From Urbifossiella sp046350095 (GTDB taxonomy: Bacteria > Planctomycetota > Planctomycetia > Gemmatales > Gemmataceae): a stretch of DNA of 64,000 nucleotides. Of this stretch, positions 17,065-25,264 are shown in pieces; the stretch's first letter is position 1, and each line of letters opens with the position of its first letter. The notes beneath the pieces were generated by a model, which did not search any database, was not told the origin of the DNA, and worked only from the letters and a program-made list of their open reading frames with translations. The translations under genes and the position numbers were made by a program. Where the stretch lies: assembly GCA_046350095.1 (NCBI GenBank), contig JAXMBA010000008.1, forward strand, positions 310,001-374,000, in the 5' to 3' direction.

Positions 17065-18426
17065 ATGAGCACCGCGTTCGCGTTCGACGGCCTGCCCGTT
17101 CCCGACCTCCGCACGCCGCTCCCCGGCCCGAGGGCCGCCGCGCTGCTGGCGCGCGACGCCGAGTACGTGTCGCCGTCGTACACCCGCGTGTACCCGCTCG
17201 TGGTCGAGCGCGGCAGCGGCTGCGTCGTCGAGGACGTGGACGGCAACCGCTTCCTCGACTTCACCGCCGGCATCGCCGTGACCGCCACCGGTCACTGCCA
17301 CCCCAAGGTGGTCGCGGCGGTCCACGACCAGGCGGCCCGGCTGCTGCACATGAGCGGCACCGACTTCTACTACCGCCCGCAGATCGACCTCGCCGAGCGG
17401 CTGGCGACGATCGCCCCGGGGCCGTCGCCGAAGAAGGTGTTCTTCACGAACAGCGGCGCCGAGGCGGTGGAGGCGGCATTGAAGCTCGCCCGCTGGCACA
17501 CGAAGCGGAACCGCGTGGTGTCGTTCTTCGGCGCCTTCCACGGCCGCACCTACGGGGCGATGTCGCTGAGCGGGTCGAAGCTCGTCCACCGCCGCGGCTT
17601 CGCGCCGCTCGTGCCGGACATCCACCACATTGACTTTCCCCGGCAGTGCGGCGTGACCTGCGGTGGCGGTCGCTGCGGTCTTGTGGACGACCTCGCCGAA
17701 ACGCTGTTCCGCCGCACCTGCCCGCCGGAGGAAGTCGCCGCGATCTTCGTGGAGCCGATCCAGGGCGAGGGCGGTTACCACCCGCTGCCCCGCGGCTGCT
17801 TCCCGGCGCTACGGGTGCTGTGCGACCGGTATGGCATCCTGCTCGTGGCCGACGAGGTGCAAAGTGGCATGGGCCGCACCGGAAAGATGTTCGCCTGCGA
17901 GCACTACGGCGTGGAGCCGGACATCCTCTGCGCCGCGAAGGGGATCGCCAGCGGCATGCCGCTCGGGGCCATCGTGGCGCGGGCCGACGTGATGGACTGG
18001 CCGAGCGGCAGTCACGCCAGCACCTTCGGCGGCAACCCCGTCAGTTGCCGGGCGGCGCTCGCCACGATTGACCTGTTGGAGCGCGAGTACACCGCCAACG
18101 CCGCCTTGCGCGGCGTGCAGTTACAGGGAGGGTTGAAACAGCTTCCGGGACTTGCGAACGTCCGCGGGCTGGGGCTCATGACGGCGGCAGACGTGGTCGG
18201 CTGCGGCGGCCGCGAGTCGGTGATTCAGGGGTGTTTCCGCCGCGGTCTGCTGCTACTAAGCTGCGGCGAGGCCGGGTTGCGGTTCTGCCCGCCGCTGTGC
18301 GTGACGGCGGAGCAGGTCGAAACGGCTCTCGCACTTCTGGGCGAAGTCCTGGACCAGGCGAACGCCCCGGTTCCCACCCCGCTCGCCGCCGCCCCCGGCC
18401 CGCCGGCGCCGGCGATTTCCCTTTAA
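17065..18426 (+). CDS. class III aminotransferase (acetylornithine/4-aminobutyrate type)
   Basis: This 453-residue PLP enzyme transfers an omega-amino group, usually to 2-oxoglutarate. Family motifs include FLDFTAGIAVTATGHCHPKV, FFTNSGAEAVEAALKLAR, FHGRTYGAMSLSGSK, the PLP-phosphate/ring region VEPIQGEGGYHPLP, the aspartate in LLVADEVQSGMGRTG, and the Schiff-base Lys292 in CAAKGIASGMPLGA. The closest type by eye is the acetylornithine/4-aminobutyrate group found with lysine and ornithine pathways. A GGGAGG ribosome binding site precedes the ATG by about 6 bases. The upstream aldehyde dehydrogenase could oxidise the semialdehyde product. A short Pro/Ala tail at the C-terminus is unusual but harmless. 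Confidence 0.92.
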   Translation: MSTAFAFDGLPVPDLRTPLPGPRAAALLARDAEYVSPSYTRVYPLVVERGSGCVVEDVDGNRFLDFTAGIAVTATGHCHPKVVAAVHDQAARLLHMSGTDFYYRPQIDLAERLATIAPGPSPKKVFFTNSGAEAVEAALKLARWHTKRNRVVSFFGAFHGRTYGAMSLSGSKLVHRRGFAPLVPDIHHIDFPRQCGVTCGGGRCGLVDDLAETLFRRTCPPEEVAAIFVEPIQGEGGYHPLPRGCFPALRVLCDRYGILLVADEVQSGMGRTGKMFACEHYGVEPDILCAAKGIASGMPLGAIVARADVMDWPSGSHASTFGGNPVSCRAALATIDLLEREYTANAALRGVQLQGGLKQLPGLANVRGLGLMTAADVVGCGGRESVIQGCFRRGLLLLSCGEAGLRFCPPLCVTAEQVETALALLGEVLDQANAPVPTPLAAAPGPPAPAISL

Positions 18427-18480
18427 CTCGCCCGCCGCCGGTGGTATTCCCGGACCTCGCCCACCCCCACCGGACGACCA

Positions 18481-19485
18481 ATGCCGCCGCCGCCGAACGC
18501 CGTCCTGTTCCAGCTGATCGCCGGGAAGTGGGTCGCCCAGGCACTCTCCGTCGTGGCCCGCTTTCGCGTCGCCGACCACCTCGCCGCCGGCCCGAAGACC
18601 GCAGCCGAGCTTGCCGCCCTCACCGGGACTCATGCCGGTCACCTGTACCGCGTCCTACGCGCACTCGCCTCCGTGGGAGTGCTCGACGAATCGGCGGACG
18701 GGCAGTTCACCCTCACGGCGGTCGGCGAGTACCTCCGCGGCGACGTGCCCGGCTCGATGCGGGCGGTCGCCACCTACTGCTGCGACCCGTGGAGCTGGAA
18801 GCCGTGGGGCGACCTCGCGGAGACCGTCCGCAGCGGCACCCCCGCGTTCGATCGCATGTTCGGCGAGGGCGTGTTCGACTACCTGTCGAAGCACGCCGAC
18901 GAGTTCGCCACGTTCAACGAGGGGATGACCGGCTTCTCCGCCGCCGAGTCGGCCGCGGCCGTGAAGGCCTACGACTTCAGCCCCTATGGCACGATTGCCG
19001 ACGTGGGCGGCGGTCACGGCTTGCTTCTGACGACGATCCTGAAGGCGGCGCCGAAGAGTCGCGGCGTCGTGTTCGACCTTCCGGGCGTGGTGGCGGGTGC
19101 GGAACCGACGATCGAAGCGGCCGGGCTCTCGGACCGGTGTACCACCCAGGCCGGCAGTTTCTTCGACGCCGCCCCCGCGGCCGACCTCCACCTGATGAAG
19201 CACATCATCCACGACTGGAACGACGAGAAGGCGACGCAGATTCTCCGCCGCTGCCGCGCCGCGGTGCGGTCGGGCGGAAAGCTCGTGCTGCTCGAGATGG
19301 TCATCCCCGCGGCCGGCGGCGATCCGATGGGGAAGCTGCTCGACCTGGAGATGATGGTGCTGTGCGACGGCAAGGAGCGGACGGAGGCCGAGTACGCCAC
19401 CCTCCTGGCCGGCGCCGGCTACCGGCTGACGCGGGTGGTGCCGACCGAGTCGCCGGCGTGCGTCGTGGAGGCGGAACCGGTTTGA
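18481..19485 (+). CDS. SAM-dependent O-methyltransferase (winged-helix dimerisation type)
   Basis: This 334-residue enzyme resembles the acetylserotonin/hydroxyneurosporene O-methyltransferase family. An N-terminal winged-helix dimerisation domain is followed from about residue 165 by the SAM-binding glycine loop GTIADVGGGHGLLLTTILKA. Then come FDLPGVVAGAEPTIE, the catalytic-base region HLMKHIIHDWNDEKATQIL and KLVLLEMVIPA, all in family order. Substrates in this family are small hydroxylated aromatics, carotenoids or antibiotic precursors; none is suggested by the neighbours. It lies 54 bases after the aminotransferase on the same strand. Confidence 0.88.
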   Translation: MPPPPNAVLFQLIAGKWVAQALSVVARFRVADHLAAGPKTAAELAALTGTHAGHLYRVLRALASVGVLDESADGQFTLTAVGEYLRGDVPGSMRAVATYCCDPWSWKPWGDLAETVRSGTPAFDRMFGEGVFDYLSKHADEFATFNEGMTGFSAAESAAAVKAYDFSPYGTIADVGGGHGLLLTTILKAAPKSRGVVFDLPGVVAGAEPTIEAAGLSDRCTTQAGSFFDAAPAADLHLMKHIIHDWNDEKATQILRRCRAAVRSGGKLVLLEMVIPAAGGDPMGKLLDLEMMVLCDGKERTEAEYATLLAGAGYRLTRVVPTESPACVVEAEPV

Positions 19486-19548
19486 CGTGCTCGCCTGTTC
19501 CGGCTAAACCGACCCCCGCCCGGGGCTCCCCCGGACCGGAGGGTTGGC

Positions 19549-20562
19549 ATGACCACACTGCTCGTGACCGGCGGGTGCGGGTTCATCGGCTCGAACTTCG
19601 TCCGGCACCTCCTCGCCACGGACCCGGCCGTGACGGTCGTCAACCTCGACGCCCTCACCTACGCCGGCAACCTGGCGAACCTGGCGGACGTGGAGAAGAA
19701 CCCGCGCTACACCTTTGTGAAAGGCGACATCACCGACCGCGACACCGTCCGCGCCGTGATGGGGAAGGGGATCACCGACGTGATCCACTTCGCCGCCGAG
19801 AGCCACGTCGATCGGAGCATCCAGGACAGCGGCCCGTTCCTGCGCACGAATGTACTCGGCACGCAGTTGCTCCTCGACGCCGCGCGGGAGTTCGGCGTCA
19901 AGAAGTACGTGCAGGTCTCGACCGACGAGGTGTACGGCAGCCTCGGCGACACCGGCTTGTTCACCGAAGAGACGCCGCTCCACCCGAACAGCCCGTACTC
20001 GGCGAGCAAGGCCGGGGCCGACATGCTGGTGCAGGCGTACCAGCACACGTTCGGCCTCCCCGCGGTCATCACCCGCTGCTCGAACAACTACGGGCCGTAC
20101 CAGTTTCCCGAGAAGCTGATCCCGCTGTTCGTCACGAACATCCTCGCGGACCAGCAGGTGCCCGTGTACGGCGACGGCCAGCAGGTCCGCGACTGGATTC
20201 ACGTGGAGGACCACTGCACTGGAGTTGAGGCGGCGTGGCGGAAGGGGACGCCGGGCGAGGTGTACAACTTCGGCGGCAAGTGCGAGAAGACGAACCTGGA
20301 TCTGACGCACACGCTGCTGGATTTGCTAGGGAAGCCGCGTTCGCTCATCAAGTACGTGAAGGACCGCCCCGGCCACGACCGCCGCTACGCCATCGACTGC
20401 GCAAAGGCCGAGCGCGAGCTGGGCTGGCAGCCGGCGTGGACGTTCGAGCGCGGCATCCGCGCCACGATCGACTGGTATGCTGCGAACGCGGCGTGGGTCG
20501 CGGGGATCAAGACGAAGGATTACCTGAGCTACTACGAGAAGCAGTACGGCAAGGCGGGCTGA
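19549..20562 (+). CDS. rfbB: dTDP-glucose 4,6-dehydratase
   Basis: This 337-residue extended-SDR enzyme makes dTDP-4-keto-6-deoxyglucose, the entry point to rhamnose and other deoxysugars of the cell surface. It shows the NAD-binding loop TGGCGFIGSNFVRHLL, DALTYAGNLANL, HFAAESHVDRSIQ, VSTDEVYGSL and the YxxxK pair Tyr150/Lys154 in YSASKAGADM. NNYGPYQFPEKLIP and the late GRGHD-like PGHDRRYAID complete the pattern specific to RfbB. The other rhamnose genes (rfbA, rfbC, rfbD) are not nearby. A 26-base palindrome 16 bases after the stop probably terminates the transcript. Confidence 0.94.
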   Translation: MTTLLVTGGCGFIGSNFVRHLLATDPAVTVVNLDALTYAGNLANLADVEKNPRYTFVKGDITDRDTVRAVMGKGITDVIHFAAESHVDRSIQDSGPFLRTNVLGTQLLLDAAREFGVKKYVQVSTDEVYGSLGDTGLFTEETPLHPNSPYSASKAGADMLVQAYQHTFGLPAVITRCSNNYGPYQFPEKLIPLFVTNILADQQVPVYGDGQQVRDWIHVEDHCTGVEAAWRKGTPGEVYNFGGKCEKTNLDLTHTLLDLLGKPRSLIKYVKDRPGHDRRYAIDCAKAERELGWQPAWTFERGIRATIDWYAANAAWVAGIKTKDYLSYYEKQYGKAG

Positions 20563-20578
20563 CGCCCTCGAACGAATA

Positions 20579-20604
20579 ACCCGGCCGGGTGCACCCGGCC
20601 GGGT
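20579..20604. terminator. bidirectional terminator-like palindrome
   Basis: A perfect 26-base GC-rich palindrome lies between the convergent rfbB and surface-protein genes, centred between 20591 and 20592. It has no following T-run on either strand, so termination by hairpin strength alone is inferred. Confidence 0.55.
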
Positions 20605-20654
20605 CGAACCAGCACTTCCAGCAGGCGGGGCGTACCCCGGCCGCCGCTCGCCGG

Positions 20655-23600
20655 TCAGCCGACGAACACTGCGTTGAGGAGCGGGTCAAAGTCGGCGGAG
20701 TAGTCCCGGAGCACCGTGGCGGTGCCGTTCGCCAGGTCGGAGCCGCGGAAGCCGATCACCTTCCGGCCCGGACCCTGGGGCACGGCGACGATCAAGTCGG
20801 CGTAGTCGTCGCCGTCCAGGTCCTTCGCGGTAACACGTGCCCCCTCACGGCCGGATGAGTCGGCCGCGAAGAAGTTCGCCAGCGGGTCGGCGATCGCCGC
20901 GGCCGGCCCGGATAGCAGCTGCGCCCCGGAGACGACCAACACCCGCGGGCTTCCACCCAGACCGGGGGTGGTCACCAGGTCACCGGCGCCGTCGCCGTCC
21001 ACATCCCCGACGGTGACGTACACGCCGTCCGTCAACTGCGGCTCGTAGACGAAGAAGTCACCGACGAGGCGGGTCGGGGTGAGCGTCGGGCGGATCGTGG
21101 CGCCGTCGAAGATGGCGACGCGCGGCCCGCCGCCCGGCCCGGCCGCGACCACCACGTCGGCCAACCCGTCCCGGTTAAAGTCCCCGAGTGCGACCCGGGC
21201 GCCGCCGCGGAAGTTGCTGTCATCGATCCCGAGGAAGCTAGCCAGCTGCTCCCCGGTGGCGCCGCTGAGCACCACCACCCGTGGGCCGCCCGTCTGGTCC
21301 GCCGACACTGCGATGTCGGCCCGGCCGTCGCCGTCCACGTCGCCGAGTGCGACGAAGGTGCCGCCGGCGAACGAGTCGCCGAACGGGAGGTACGTCGCCA
21401 CGGTGGCGCGGGTCGCCCCGTCGATCACGACCACGGTACCGACGCGGCCGGGGCCGCTCCCGACCACGTAGTCCGGGACGCCGTCGCCGGTCACGTCGGC
21501 GACCGCACCGCGGGCGGGGGTGGAGCCGAACGGGCTGAAGGCCGAGCCGTTCGGGGAGCCGTCCGGGTTGAGCGGGACGACGGTGTTCGCCCCGCCCGGC
21601 CCGCCTGACACGGCGAACTGCCCGACGGAACTCTGCTCGGGGCCGCCCCGAACCGCGATCGAGAACGGCTGGTCGGCGGTCCCGCTCGCGTTCGTCGCGC
21701 GGATGACGCCCTCGTACCGGCCGACGGTCGTCGGAGTGCCGCTGACCACACCGGTCGTGGGGTCCAGGGCCAGGCCCGAGGGCAACTCGCCTGACGTGAT
21801 CGAGTACGTCGCGGCCGGGAACGCAGACGCGGAGACGGTGAACGACGCGGGAGCCCCGACCGCCAACTCGGCGGGCGGAGCGCCGGAGGTGATGGTCGGG
21901 GCTTCGTTCACGGTCAGCGTGAACGGCTGGGTGGCGTCGGGGGCCACGCCGTTGGCGGCGGTGAAGGTGAGTGCGTAGGTGCCGCCGGTCCCCGCGGCCG
22001 GGGTGCCGGTGAGGGTGGCGGTACCGTCGCCGTTGTCCGTGAACGTCACCCCGGCGGGCAGCGTCCCCGTTTGGCTAATGGTCACGGCCGTCGGAAACGC
22101 CGCACCGGTGGTGAGGGTAAACGTCCCGACCGTCCCGGCCGTGAAGGTGGTGGAGTTCGCGCTGGTGATCGTCGGCGCTTCGTTGACCGTGAGGGTGAAC
22201 GCCTGCGTGCCGTCGGGAGCGACGCCGTTGGCGGCGGTGATGGTCAGCGGGTAGGTGCCGCCGGTCCCGGCGGCCGGGATGCCCGTCAGCGTGGCCGTGC
22301 CGTTGCCGTTGTCGGTGAACGTGACGCCGGCCGGCAGCGCGCCGGTCGCCGACAGGTCAGCTGTCGGGATGCCGGACGAGGTGATCGTGAACGACCCCGC
22401 TGCCTCGACTGTGAACGTCGCGCTCGACACGCTCGTGACGAGCGGGGCGACGCCGAGCGCCGACGACACCAGAACGCGGTCAAAGTAGATGCGCGTGCCC
22501 GTCATCGCGACCCCGCCGGGAGGCGTGTAGGTGCCGGCGGCCGCGACGTAGCTGTACAGTTGCTCGGCCAGGAAGATGCGGCCGTCGGTGCTGATGTCGA
22601 TGCCGCTGAACCCGGAGTCGGCGGCTGCGTCGCTGTTGTAGCTGCTGACGCGGCCGGACGGACCGGCCAGGGTCGCGCCGGGCGGCGTGATGATCCCGTC
22701 CGAGCTGAGGTCGGCCGTGTTGAAGACGCCGATGGTGGAGTTGGCCGCGAGGTACTGGGTGACGTAGGCCTTGCCGCCGAACAGGGCCACGTCCATCGCC
22801 GCGAACCCGCCCGACCCGTTCGCCCCGCCGGAGACGTTGACCGAGGTGACGCCGGACAAGTCGCCGACCGCCGCACCCGCAGCGGGGATCTTGATCAGCG
22901 CGTCGCCGTAGGAAGTGGTGGACTGGAGGCCGCCGGCGACGAAGACCGTGCCGTCGGCGTCCACCGCGAGGTTGTTCAGGTACGCGTCAGCGTCGATCGT
23001 CTTGAGGTTGACCTTCCCCGGCGTGGCGGGTGCGCCCCAACTCGTGTCGAGCGTGGGGATGGTCGGGTTGGTGACGTTCCACCGCTCGATCAGGCCGTTC
23101 CGCCAGCCGACGTAGGCGTAGTACGTCCCCCCGATGGTGACGATTTCGATTCCGTTCAGCGTCGACGCGGTCGCGTTGGAGGACACGACGCTGCCCGGAA
23201 CCGTACCGAGGTTGGCGCTGTAGATCGACCACCCCTGGGCGAACGAGTTCGTGTTCGACGTGTTGATCGCGTAGACGTAGCCGCGGTCGTCGGCCGCCAA
23301 CCCCCGGGCGAAGCCGGTCGTGGTGGCGACACGCCCTTCGAGCCCCGAGGTGTAGGGTGGGTTAGCGCCGAACGGGGTCGGCTCGTTGCCGATCAGCGCC
23401 GTGTTCACGCCGGCGGACACTTCCCGGATCGCGGCGCTCGTCGAGCCCTGGATGTACCCGGTGTAGACGTGCTGGTCGTCGCCGGAGACGGCGAGCGACC
23501 GGAGGCTGCGTGCCTGGCTGACACCGTCGCGGGTGCCGAAGTAGTCGGACTGCACCTGCCAGGTGACAGCCGGGAGTACGCGGTCGCCGAGGTGTTCGAC

Positions 23601-23663
23601 CTCGGGACGGAAGCCGGTCGAACGGGGCTTCGCGGCCCGGGTCGGGCGGAGAGTCGTGGGCAT
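20655..23663 (-). CDS. large surface protein with Ig-like (putative He_PIG) domains and FG-GAP repeats
   Basis: This 1002-residue protein is probably exported and surface-attached. The N-terminus MPTTLRPTRAAKPRSTGFRP continues as EVEHLGDRVLPAV, matching the LE-x-LxDRxxPA leader common on planctomycete surface proteins. Residues of about 35-400 look like a beta-propeller (DDQHVYTGYI, DGTVFVAGG, IDISTDGRIFLAEQ). Two Ig-like He_PIG repeats of about 88 residues follow, each ending FTLTVNEAPTIT, then a third, divergent Ig-like domain. The last 300 residues carry five FG-GAP/VCBS-type repeats with calcium-loop motifs such as DVDGDGRADIAV, DFNRDGLADVVV and DVDGDGAGDLVT. The ATG at 23663 is preferred over an open extension upstream because it starts the leader motif. 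Role unknown; adhesion or scaffold is inferred. Confidence 0.8.
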   Translation of the reverse strand: MPTTLRPTRAAKPRSTGFRPEVEHLGDRVLPAVTWQVQSDYFGTRDGVSQARSLRSLAVSGDDQHVYTGYIQGSTSAAIREVSAGVNTALIGNEPTPFGANPPYTSGLEGRVATTTGFARGLAADDRGYVYAINTSNTNSFAQGWSIYSANLGTVPGSVVSSNATASTLNGIEIVTIGGTYYAYVGWRNGLIERWNVTNPTIPTLDTSWGAPATPGKVNLKTIDADAYLNNLAVDADGTVFVAGGLQSTTSYGDALIKIPAAGAAVGDLSGVTSVNVSGGANGSGGFAAMDVALFGGKAYVTQYLAANSTIGVFNTADLSSDGIITPPGATLAGPSGRVSSYNSDAAADSGFSGIDISTDGRIFLAEQLYSYVAAAGTYTPPGGVAMTGTRIYFDRVLVSSALGVAPLVTSVSSATFTVEAAGSFTITSSGIPTADLSATGALPAGVTFTDNGNGTATLTGIPAAGTGGTYPLTITAANGVAPDGTQAFTLTVNEAPTITSANSTTFTAGTVGTFTLTTGAAFPTAVTISQTGTLPAGVTFTDNGDGTATLTGTPAAGTGGTYALTFTAANGVAPDATQPFTLTVNEAPTITSGAPPAELAVGAPASFTVSASAFPAATYSITSGELPSGLALDPTTGVVSGTPTTVGRYEGVIRATNASGTADQPFSIAVRGGPEQSSVGQFAVSGGPGGANTVVPLNPDGSPNGSAFSPFGSTPARGAVADVTGDGVPDYVVGSGPGRVGTVVVIDGATRATVATYLPFGDSFAGGTFVALGDVDGDGRADIAVSADQTGGPRVVVLSGATGEQLASFLGIDDSNFRGGARVALGDFNRDGLADVVVAAGPGGGPRVAIFDGATIRPTLTPTRLVGDFFVYEPQLTDGVYVTVGDVDGDGAGDLVTTPGLGGSPRVLVVSGAQLLSGPAAAIADPLANFFAADSSGREGARVTAKDLDGDDYADLIVAVPQGPGRKVIGFRGSDLANGTATVLRDYSADFDPLLNAVFVG

Positions 23664-24107
23664 GAGTTCGTGCGCTCGCAATCGTGGAAGCGTGTCGTGG
23701 GTTGTGTCGCGGCCGTTATCCGTCGGCAGGGTCGTCAAAACTTGGAGAAAATGAGCAATTCAGGTGCCCAGACGTGTCGCGTGGAGCGAGTTCGGCCGAC
23801 TTGTGCAATACAACCGCATTCTTTGCAGAGAACGGGCAAAAGCTCACTGCGGTGGTGAAGAGAAATTGGACACGCACGGTCCGATCAGGACTTCGGGTGC
23901 CTCACTGTTACGTTCAATTCCTTGTCACGTGTTCAATTTTGAACACGGTCGTCACGGAGCCAGTGGTGTGTATTCCGACGTGTATTGCTGAGTACGTACC
24001 GGCGCAGGTGCGAAAGTCTGGCGGTAGGTTTCTGGAAGATGATAGACTGTGGTCAGACCTTCCCGGTCGGGAAAGTGGGAGTCGCGGGATATGTCGGGCA
24101 GGATGAG
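23664..24107. other. gene-poor upstream region, somewhat lower GC
   Basis: These 444 bases lie between the surface-protein start and tRNA-Ser. No frame encodes a recognisable protein; the longest ones lack family motifs and ribosome binding sites. The middle (about 23740-24050) is visibly richer in A and T than the surroundings and contains the 18-base palindrome at 23929-23946, so it is best read as regulatory sequence for the surface protein. Confidence 0.5.
23929..23946. promoter_or_regulatory. 18-base palindrome, possible operator
   Basis: GTGTTCAA-TT-TTGAACAC is an 8+8 perfect inverted repeat with a 2-base spacer, of the size bound by dimeric helix-turn-helix regulators. It lies about 265 bases upstream of the surface-protein start codon and about 160 bases beyond the tRNA-Ser 3' end. 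No regulator gene is adjacent. Confidence 0.4.
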
Positions 24108-24196
24108 CGGAGAGGGCGGGATTCGAACCCGCGGTAGGGTTTTACCCCTACGCCGCTTTAGCAAAGCGGTGCTTTCGACCACTCAGCCACCTCTCC
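24108..24196 (-). tRNA. tRNA-Ser (anticodon GCT)
   Basis: Read on the minus strand, the 89-base gene has the acceptor pair GGAGAGG/CCTCTCC with discriminator G. The D arm starts TGGCTGAGTGG, and the anticodon stem CCGCT/AGCGG carries loop TTGCTAA (GCT). A long variable arm pairs GTAGGG with CCCTAC, and the T arm is GCGGGTTCGAATCCCGC. The long variable arm is the serine signature and the anticodon reads AGC/AGT. CCA is not encoded (the 3' end runs into GCTC). Confidence 0.96.
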
Positions 24197-24234
24197 GTTC
24201 GCCACGGGCTCGGCTCCCGTGACGACGTAACGCA

Positions 24235-24262
24235 ATCTTAGCACCCGACCCGGGGCCGACAA
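24235..24262 (-). promoter_or_regulatory. putative tRNA-Ser promoter
   Basis: On the minus strand, TTGTCG (24262-24257) and TAAGAT (24240-24235) are 16 bases apart, ending 38 bases before the tRNA 5' end. The spacing and near-consensus -10 suit a housekeeping promoter. Confidence 0.45.
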
Positions 24263-24288
24263 TCCGCCCGGGCGCGTTTTCGCCGACC

Positions 24289-25131
24289 TCACGCGGCCGC
24301 CAGACACTCCCGTAGGAACCGCACGCCGTGCTCGATGTCGCGGAAGCGGTCCGCCTGCGACCCCACCTCACGCTCGATGCACAGCGGGCCAGTGTAGCCC
24401 ACCCGCTTCAGCGCCTTCACGAACCCGGCCGTATTCGTCTGCCCCGTGCCGAGCGGCACCTCCTCGCCCCACACCCCCGGACGCGGCGGCCGGTTCGCGT
24501 CCTTCACGTGGACGCTGCGGATGTCCGGGGCCAGCAGGTCCAGCACCGCAAGTGGGTCGTCCTTGTCGTACAGGAGCATGTTCGCCGGGTCGAAGTTGAC
24601 CTTCAGGTTGGGACACCTCAGGTCGTCCAGGGTTCGCCGCAACAGCGCCGCCGACTCTTGGCCCGTCTCGAAGGCCACCGTGATGCCGGCGCCGCCCGCC
24701 AGTTCGGCGACCGTCGTAAGGGTGTCCAGGAACGGCTTGCGGTCGTCGGAGCCGACCTCCGGGATGAATCCGGCGTGCAGCATGAGGTCGCTGAGCCCCA
24801 GCTCTCGCGTGCGGGCCAGCGCCCACTTCAGACGCGAGAGACGCTCCGCGCGCGTGGCCGGATCGCCGAAGCCGCCGGTCTTCTCGATCGTCGCCGGGGT
24901 GGTGTAGTCCTCGCCGGGGAAGCCGAGCATCGCACCGCTCATGCGGAATCCGGCCGCGACCGCCGCCGCGGGCATGGCGTCGCCCTCGGCCCAGGAGGCG
25001 TGGTGCGGGTCGCCGCACGCGATCTGCACCACGTCGATGCCGAGCCGGTCCATGAACCCCCTCAGTTCCGGAATACTCGTCACCTGCAACGACCAGCTAC
25101 ACACCCCGATCGCCAGCGGCTCGATGGCCAT
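24289..25131 (-). CDS. sugar phosphate isomerase/epimerase family protein
   Basis: This 280-residue TIM barrel belongs to the xylose isomerase-like/AP-endonuclease 2 superfamily. The start GVCSWSLQVTSIPELRGFMD is typical. Metal-ligand positions are suggested by LMLHAGFIPE, VAFETGQESAALLRRTLDDL, LKVNFDPANML, SVHVKDANRP and the final CIEREVG, where Glu, Asp, His and Glu are expected to bind a divalent metal. Planctomycetes have many such proteins beside Gfo/Idh/MocA oxidoreductases, and one diverges from it here across 133 bases, so the pair may act on the same sugar or cyclitol. The substrate is unknown. There is no signal peptide. Confidence 0.85.
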   Translation of the reverse strand: MAIEPLAIGVCSWSLQVTSIPELRGFMDRLGIDVVQIACGDPHHASWAEGDAMPAAAVAAGFRMSGAMLGFPGEDYTTPATIEKTGGFGDPATRAERLSRLKWALARTRELGLSDLMLHAGFIPEVGSDDRKPFLDTLTTVAELAGGAGITVAFETGQESAALLRRTLDDLRCPNLKVNFDPANMLLYDKDDPLAVLDLLAPDIRSVHVKDANRPPRPGVWGEEVPLGTGQTNTAGFVKALKRVGYTGPLCIEREVGSQADRFRDIEHGVRFLRECLAAA

Positions 25132-25264
25132 TTCCGTCTCCGATATCGGTTAGCGGCTCGTGCGGTGATTATGGCGAGCGCCCCACCCGTTCGCCAGCGC
25201 CTTTCGCCGAGGCGGCACGAGGCGTATACTCGCCCTCGTCCGTTCCTCCCACCACCGGGTCGTC

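Noticed and set aside
22071..23858. 595-codon plus-strand frame
   Set aside because: It is antisense to the surface protein and Arg/Val/Asp-rich, without motifs.
23684..24106. 140-codon plus-strand frame upstream of the tRNA
   Set aside because: It has no ribosome binding site, no motif, and uneven composition; treated as non-coding.
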